Shown here piece after piece: positions 45,169 to 49,550 of a DNA stretch of 49,550 nt. The stretch comes from DASXYG01 sp036502625. GTDB lineage: Bacteria; Actinomycetota; Actinomycetes; Streptosporangiales; Streptosporangiaceae. The stretch is from assembly GCA_036502625.1 (NCBI GenBank), contig DASXYG010000083.1:1-49550 (forward strand). The letters run 5' to 3'. How positions within the stretch are numbered: position 1 is the first letter of the stretch; each line of letters begins with the position of its first letter. A program made the position numbers and the translations under genes. The notes below the pieces were generated by a model. It did no database searches. It saw nothing but the letters and a program-made list of their open reading frames with translations, and had not been told where the DNA came from.

Positions 45169-46079
45169 GCGGTCACCTCTTCCTGGTCGTGCATCGCGAC
45201 CAGGGACTCGGCGTAGATCTCGTCGGGGTCGAGGCGGCGCAGCTCCTCGGCCAGCAGCTCGCTGGTGGACCTGCGGTGCAGCGCGACCGTACGGTCCGGG
45301 TCGCCGGGCCGCGACAGCGTGGCCACCCGGCCGTCCGTGCGGGACAGGCCGATCTCGCCGTCCTCGGTGCGCAGCCGTACGTCGGTCACGCCGGGGCCGT
45401 CGGTGACCTCGCGGGTCATCGGCACGCCGAGGCGCGAGCCCAGCCACGCGGCCAGGAGGTCGCCGCTGGCGTTGTCCTTCGCGGCGCCGACCGCGCCGCC
45501 GGTGATCTCGGCGTACGGCTGGTCGAGGGTGGCGGCGAGCAGGGTGCGCCACGGGGTGAGGCGGGTCCAGGCGAAGTCGGTGTCGCCCGGACGGTACGCC
45601 TCGGCGCGCCCGGCCAGCTTCGTCACCGGGGTGCGGGACGCGGCGATGTCGGTGATGCGCCGGGCGGCGACCTTACCGAGCGGGTCGCGGCCGGGCGTCT
45701 CCGGGCCGGGCCCGGTCCACCACGCCACCACCGGGGTGTCGCTGAGCAGCAGCGGCGTGACGACGGAGTCGGCGTGCTTGCCGAGGTCGCCGTACAGCCG
45801 CAGCAGCAGCGTCTCGCCGGGGCCGGACTCGCCGATGCGCAGCTCGGCGTCCAGCCGCGGCTCGGCCTTGCCGTCGCGGGCGATCACCACGAGCACGCGG
45901 CTCGGGTGCTCGCGCGCGGCCTGCTCGGCGGCGCGCACGGCGTCGTACTGCTCGGCCTCGTCCGTGATGATCATCAAGGTGAGCACCATGCCGACGGCGG
46001 GCCCGCCGAGCCGGTGCCGCGCCTGCGTCAGCGTGGCGTCGATCTTCGACGTGGTCGTGTCGGTGAGATGAATCGTCAT
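45165..46079 (-). CDS. opcA: glucose-6-phosphate dehydrogenase assembly protein OpcA
   Basis: 304 residues from ATG 46079, after GAAGGG. OpcA-type: TDTTTSKIDATLTQARHRLGGPAVGMVLTLMI, SRVLVVIARD, LLLSDTPVVAWWTGPGP and FAWTRLTPWRTLLAATLDQP. In cyanobacteria and actinobacteria it activates or assembles Zwf, encoded 11 bases upstream. Confidence 0.93.
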   Translation of the reverse strand: MTIHLTDTTTSKIDATLTQARHRLGGPAVGMVLTLMIITDEAEQYDAVRAAEQAAREHPSRVLVVIARDGKAEPRLDAELRIGESGPGETLLLRLYGDLGKHADSVVTPLLLSDTPVVAWWTGPGPETPGRDPLGKVAARRITDIAASRTPVTKLAGRAEAYRPGDTDFAWTRLTPWRTLLAATLDQPYAEITGGAVGAAKDNASGDLLAAWLGSRLGVPMTREVTDGPGVTDVRLRTEDGEIGLSRTDGRVATLSRPGDPDRTVALHRRSTSELLAEELRRLDPDEIYAESLVAMHDQEEVTA

Positions 46080-46090
46080 CAGTGGCCCTT

Positions 46091-47641
46091 CTACAGCCGT
46101 CGCCAGGTGCGTCCGTCGCGGGCCATGAGCTCGTCGGCCGACGGCGGGCCCCACGTGCCCGCGCGGTACGCCTCGGGGCGGCCGTGGGACTCCCAGTAGT
46201 CCTCGAACGGGTCGAGGATCCGCCACGACAGCTCGACCTCGTCCTGCCGGGGGAACAGCGGCGGATCGCCGATGAGGACGTCGAGCAGGAGCCGTTCGTA
46301 GGCCTCCGGGCTGTCCTCGGTGAACGACTCGCCGTACGCGAAGTCCATGTTGACGTCGCGCACCTCCATGGACGTGCCGGGCACCTTCGCGCCGAACCGC
46401 ACGGTCACGCCTTCGTCCGGCTGCACCCGGATGACCAGGGCGTTCTGCCCGAGCTCCTGGGTGTCGGTCTGCTGGAACGGCAGGTGCGGCGCGCGCTGGA
46501 ACACCAGCGCCACCTCCGTCACCCGGCGGCCGAGCCGCTTGCCGGTGCGCAGGTAGAACGGCACGCCCGCCCAGCGGCGGGTGTCGACCTCGAGCTTGAC
46601 GGCGGCGTACGTGTCGGTGACGGAGTTCTTCGGGATGCCGTCCTCGTCGAGGTAGCCCTTGACCTTCTCGCCGCCCTGCCAGCCGCCGGCGTACTGGCCG
46701 CGCGCGCTGCCCACGCCCAGGTCGTCCGGCAGCTTCACGGCGGAGAGGATCTTGGACTTCTCGGCGCGCAGCGAGCTGGCGTCGAACGACACCGGCTCCT
46801 CCATGGCGGTCAGCGCCAGGAGCTGCAGCAGGTGGTTCTGGATGACGTCGCGGGCCGCGCCGATGCCGTCGTAGTAGCCCGCGCGGCCGCCGATGCCGAT
46901 GTCCTCGGCCATGGTGATCTGCACGTGGTCGACGTAGTTGCGGTTCCACAGCGGCTCGAACAGCTCGTTGGCGAACCGCAGCGCCATGATGTTCTGGACG
47001 GTCTCCTTGCCGAGGTAGTGGTCGATCCGGAAGATCGACTCCTCGGGGAACACCTCGTGGACGACGTCGTTCAGCTCGCGCGCGCTCTCCAGGTCGTGGC
47101 CGAACGGCTTCTCGATGACGACCCGGCGCCAGCTCCCCTCCTGCGGGTTGGACAGCCCGGAGGTCTTGAGCTGCTCCACGACGCCGGGGAAGAACTTCGG
47201 CGGCACCGAGAGGTAGAAGGCGTAGTTGCCGCCGGTGCCGCGGTTCTTGTCCAGCTCCTTGACGGTCGCGGCGAGCCGCTCGAAGGACGCGTCGTCGCCG
47301 AACTCGCCCGGCACGAACCGCATGCCGTCCATGAGCTGGTTCCAGACGTCCTCGCGGAACGGTGTCCGCGAGTGGGCCTTCACGGCGTCGTGCGCGACCT
47401 GCGCGAAGTCCTCGTCCGCCCAGTCGCGGCGGGCGAACCCGACGAGGCCGAACCCGGGCGGCAGCAGCCCCCGGTTGGCCAGGTCGTAGATGGCCGGGAG
47501 CAGCTTCTTGCGGGCGAGGTCGCCGGTGACGCCGAACAGCACGAGCACGCACGGGCCGGCGACGCGGGGCAGCCGCCGGTCGCGCGGATCGCGCAGCGGG
47601 TTGGCCGCCGCGACCTCGATCTCGGATATCGGATGGGCCAT
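46091..47641 (-). CDS. zwf: glucose-6-phosphate 1-dehydrogenase
   Basis: 516 residues from ATG 47641, after GAGAGG. Dinucleotide motif LFGVTGDLARKKLLPAIYDL, substrate-binding FRIDHYLGKETVQN, and EKPFGHDL; C-terminal FYLRTGKRL and FPRQDEVELSWRILDP. Makes NADPH from glucose-6-phosphate. Ten bases after pgi. Confidence 0.97.
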   Translation of the reverse strand: MAHPISEIEVAAANPLRDPRDRRLPRVAGPCVLVLFGVTGDLARKKLLPAIYDLANRGLLPPGFGLVGFARRDWADEDFAQVAHDAVKAHSRTPFREDVWNQLMDGMRFVPGEFGDDASFERLAATVKELDKNRGTGGNYAFYLSVPPKFFPGVVEQLKTSGLSNPQEGSWRRVVIEKPFGHDLESARELNDVVHEVFPEESIFRIDHYLGKETVQNIMALRFANELFEPLWNRNYVDHVQITMAEDIGIGGRAGYYDGIGAARDVIQNHLLQLLALTAMEEPVSFDASSLRAEKSKILSAVKLPDDLGVGSARGQYAGGWQGGEKVKGYLDEDGIPKNSVTDTYAAVKLEVDTRRWAGVPFYLRTGKRLGRRVTEVALVFQRAPHLPFQQTDTQELGQNALVIRVQPDEGVTVRFGAKVPGTSMEVRDVNMDFAYGESFTEDSPEAYERLLLDVLIGDPPLFPRQDEVELSWRILDPFEDYWESHGRPEAYRAGTWGPPSADELMARDGRTWRRL

Positions 47642-47651
47642 GGTCAGCCTC

Positions 47652-49283
47652 TCATCGTGCGGCGGTCAGGACCTGGGCAAGACCACGCGCGCGGTCCCGT
47701 AGGTGCAGGCGGACGGTCGGGCGGTTGCGGCCGCTCAGCGCGCCCATGTCGCCCAGCGCCTGCGCCGTCTGGAGACGGCCCAGGGTGTACGGGCGTCCGG
47801 GCACCTGGAGGTCGTCCGGCACGGCGCCGGTGACCTGGAGGAACACGCCGCGCTGCGGGCCGCCCTTGTGGTACTGGCCGGTGGAGTGCAGGAAGCGCGG
47901 GCCCCAGCCGAACGTGACGGGGTGGACGGTGCGGGCGGCGAGGATCTCCCGCAGCCGCGCGGCCTCGGGCTCGCCGATGCGGTCGAGGTACGCCATGACC
48001 GCGAGGTAGCCGGAGTCGGGGATCGCGGCGAGCAGGGCGTCGATGACGCCGCCGAGGTCGCCGGCGCCGGACAGCAGCTCCGGCGGGCCGTACACCTCGA
48101 CGTCGCCGTCGGTGAGCACCGGTTCGTCGGTGGTCAGCGGGCCGTCGCCGGCGGAGGCGAGCAGCTTCGTCGTGTTGTCCTTGGACTCCTGGACGTTCGG
48201 CTGGTCGAACGGGTCGATGCCGAGCAGCCGCCCGGCGACCGCCGTGGCGTACTCCCAGACGAGGAACTGCGCGCCGAGCGGACCGGACACCACGGTGTCG
48301 GTCGCCGTGCCGTCGCCACCCAGGGTCACGCGGTGGGCGTCGGGCGCGGCGCGGAAGCCGTCGGCCATCGGGCTTTCCACGACGACGGGCAGCAGCCCGC
48401 GGCCCTGCTTGCCGGTGGACTCCGCGATGAGCTGCTCCGCCCAGTCGCCGAAGCCGCTGATGCCGGAGCCTGCGTCGGCGATGAGGATCTTGTCGTGGCC
48501 GGCGTCGACGGCGTAGCCGCCGAGCGCGGCGCCGAGCAGCAGCGCCGGGTTCGCGGCGGTGCCCGCGGCCAGGGACGGCGCGACCGCGGCCGCGTCGTCG
48601 AGCAGCGCGGCCACGTTCACCCCGGCCAGCGCGGACGGCACCAGGCCGAACGCGGTCAGCGCGCTGTAGCGGCCGCCGACGTTCGGGTCGGCGAGCACGA
48701 CCTCGTAGCCGGCCTCGCGCGCGATGGTGTCCAGCGGCGAGCCCGGGTCGGTGACCGCGACGATGCGCCGCGCGATGTCGTCGTCGGACAGGCCGACCTC
48801 GCGGAAGGCCTGTTCGTAGATGCGCCGGTGGCTGTCGGTCTCGACGGTGCCGCCGCTCTTGCTCGACACGACGAGGACGGTGCGCAGCGGGCGGTCCTTC
48901 AGCGCCCGGCGCACCTGCTCGGCGTCGGTGGTGTCGAGCACGGTGAGGTCGACGCCCGCGGTCGCCGTGATCACCTCGGGCGCCAGCGACGACCCGCCCA
49001 TGCCGGCCAGCACGACGTGGTCGAGCCCGGCGTCGCGCACCCGCGCCACCAGGGCGTCGAGCTGCGGCAGCAGTTCCCGCGAGGAGCGCGGCAGGTTCAG
49101 CCAGCCCAGCCGGATCTCCGCCTCCGCCTGCGCGTCCGGGCCCCACAGGGTGGGGTCGCCGGCGGCGAGCTTGGCCGGGACGCCGTCGTCGGTCAGCGCC
49201 TTGGCCGCGGCCGCGGCGGCCTCCGCCGCTGGGCCGTCCACCCGTACGGACACCCCCGCGGCGGAGGACTCGAGCGCGCTCAC
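47652..49283 (-). CDS. pgi: glucose-6-phosphate isomerase
   Basis: 543 residues from GTG 49283 (MSALESSAAG), overlapping tal by GTGA. Two SIS-type subdomains: VVLAGMGGSSLAPEV, VVSSKSGGTVETDSHRR, and later GISGFGDWAEQLIAESTGKQGRGLLPVV with QLVWEY-like QFLVWEYATAVAG and QPNVQESKDNTTKLL. This is the actinobacterial long form carried in the pentose-phosphate operon. Connects fructose-6-phosphate from transaldolase back to glucose-6-phosphate. Confidence 0.93.
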   Translation of the reverse strand: MSALESSAAGVSVRVDGPAAEAAAAAAKALTDDGVPAKLAAGDPTLWGPDAQAEAEIRLGWLNLPRSSRELLPQLDALVARVRDAGLDHVVLAGMGGSSLAPEVITATAGVDLTVLDTTDAEQVRRALKDRPLRTVLVVSSKSGGTVETDSHRRIYEQAFREVGLSDDDIARRIVAVTDPGSPLDTIAREAGYEVVLADPNVGGRYSALTAFGLVPSALAGVNVAALLDDAAAVAPSLAAGTAANPALLLGAALGGYAVDAGHDKILIADAGSGISGFGDWAEQLIAESTGKQGRGLLPVVVESPMADGFRAAPDAHRVTLGGDGTATDTVVSGPLGAQFLVWEYATAVAGRLLGIDPFDQPNVQESKDNTTKLLASAGDGPLTTDEPVLTDGDVEVYGPPELLSGAGDLGGVIDALLAAIPDSGYLAVMAYLDRIGEPEAARLREILAARTVHPVTFGWGPRFLHSTGQYHKGGPQRGVFLQVTGAVPDDLQVPGRPYTLGRLQTAQALGDMGALSGRNRPTVRLHLRDRARGLAQVLTAAR

Positions 49284-49550
49284 CGGCCGCCGCCCTTCGC
49301 GCGCAGCTCCGCCTCGACGGATCCCAGCAGTTCGTTCCACGACGTCTCGAACTTCTCCACGCCCTCATCTTCGAGGACCTTGACGACGTCGTCATAGGAC
49401 ACGCCGAGCGCGCCCAGATCGTCGAGCACCTTCCGCGACTCGGAGTAGGTGCCGCGTACGGAGTCGCCGTCCGGGTGGCCGTGGTCGGCGGCGGCGCGCA
49501 GCGTGGCCTCCACGTCCTCATGCGGATTGATCGCCCACTGCCAGCCCTCC
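49280..49550 (-). CDS. tal: transaldolase, C-terminal part (cut by window edge)
   Basis: 89 residues are visible: WQWAINPHEDVEATLRAA, GTYSESRKVLDDLGALGVSYDDVVKVLEDEGVEKFETSWNELLGSVEAEL. This C-terminus, with the VSYDDVV and EGVEKFE segments, is that of actinobacterial transaldolases. The Schiff-base lysine lies outside. Transketolase is expected next, beyond the window. Confidence 0.9.
   Translation of the reverse strand, partial: EGWQWAINPHEDVEATLRAAADHGHPDGDSVRGTYSESRKVLDDLGALGVSYDDVVKVLEDEGVEKFETSWNELLGSVEAELRAKGGGR

Overview
The window is about 73% GC by eye and carries mycothiol-type and WhiA/RbpA genes, so it comes from a high-GC actinomycete chromosome. Gene order matches two conserved actinobacterial neighbourhoods: the Mycobacterium Rv1691-Rv1698 block (TPR protein, glycerol-3-phosphate phosphatase, small protein, tlyA, NAD kinase, recN, steA, steB) and the uvrA-uvrC-rapZ-yvcK-whiA-gap-pgk-tpiA-secG-rbpA-(pgl-opcA-zwf-pgi-tal) block known from Streptomyces. 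A Streptosporangiales or Thermomonosporaceae-like genus is a guess. No mobile element, tRNA or CRISPR array was seen.

Layout. 1-183: the 5S rRNA end of an rRNA operon and its terminator. 236-6146: a TPR protein with a huge Arg/Asp-rich disordered arm, a decayed methyltransferase, a small OB-fold protein, a DUF1015 protein, and a HAD phosphatase whose start codon overlaps that of the divergent DUF1015 gene. 6147-6947: 800 bp with no gene, containing six imperfect tandem repeats of about 85 bp. 6948-17368: SCP2-like protein, then a tightly packed run: small protein, tlyA, NAD kinase, recN, steA, steB, MraY-like, MurJ-like and GT4 glycosyltransferase. 17500-18655: terC behind a yybP-ykoY-type (Mn2+) leader. 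18809-25101: a complete Liv-type ABC importer followed by a TPP-dependent acetolactate-synthase-like gene. 25124-27013: three minus-strand genes (metallo-beta-lactamase fold, mycothiol-dependent isomerase family, small membrane protein).

27344-37353: uvrA, a DUF574 methyltransferase, Rieske protein, Uma2-family nuclease, uvrC-rapZ-yvcK-whiA. 37378-38979: two uncharacterised membrane proteins on the minus strand. 39218-42996: gap, pgk, tpiA, secG, rbpA. 43093-44367: PepSY lipoprotein and DUF5655 protein. 44377-49550: minus-strand pentose-phosphate operon tal-pgi-zwf-opcA-pgl with tal cut by the window edge. Central carbon genes converge from both sides: triose-phosphate steps on the plus strand and the oxidative pentose-phosphate steps on the minus strand.

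The observations most worth following are the tandem repeat array at 6248-6735, a DasR/GntR-type operator upstream of gap, an ACG-like start for yvcK, a compact palindrome bracketed by direct repeats in front of uvrA, the excess of the word CGTACG produced by otherwise rare codons, and an envelope module pairing SteAB with a lipid-sugar transferase, a flippase and a glycosyltransferase.
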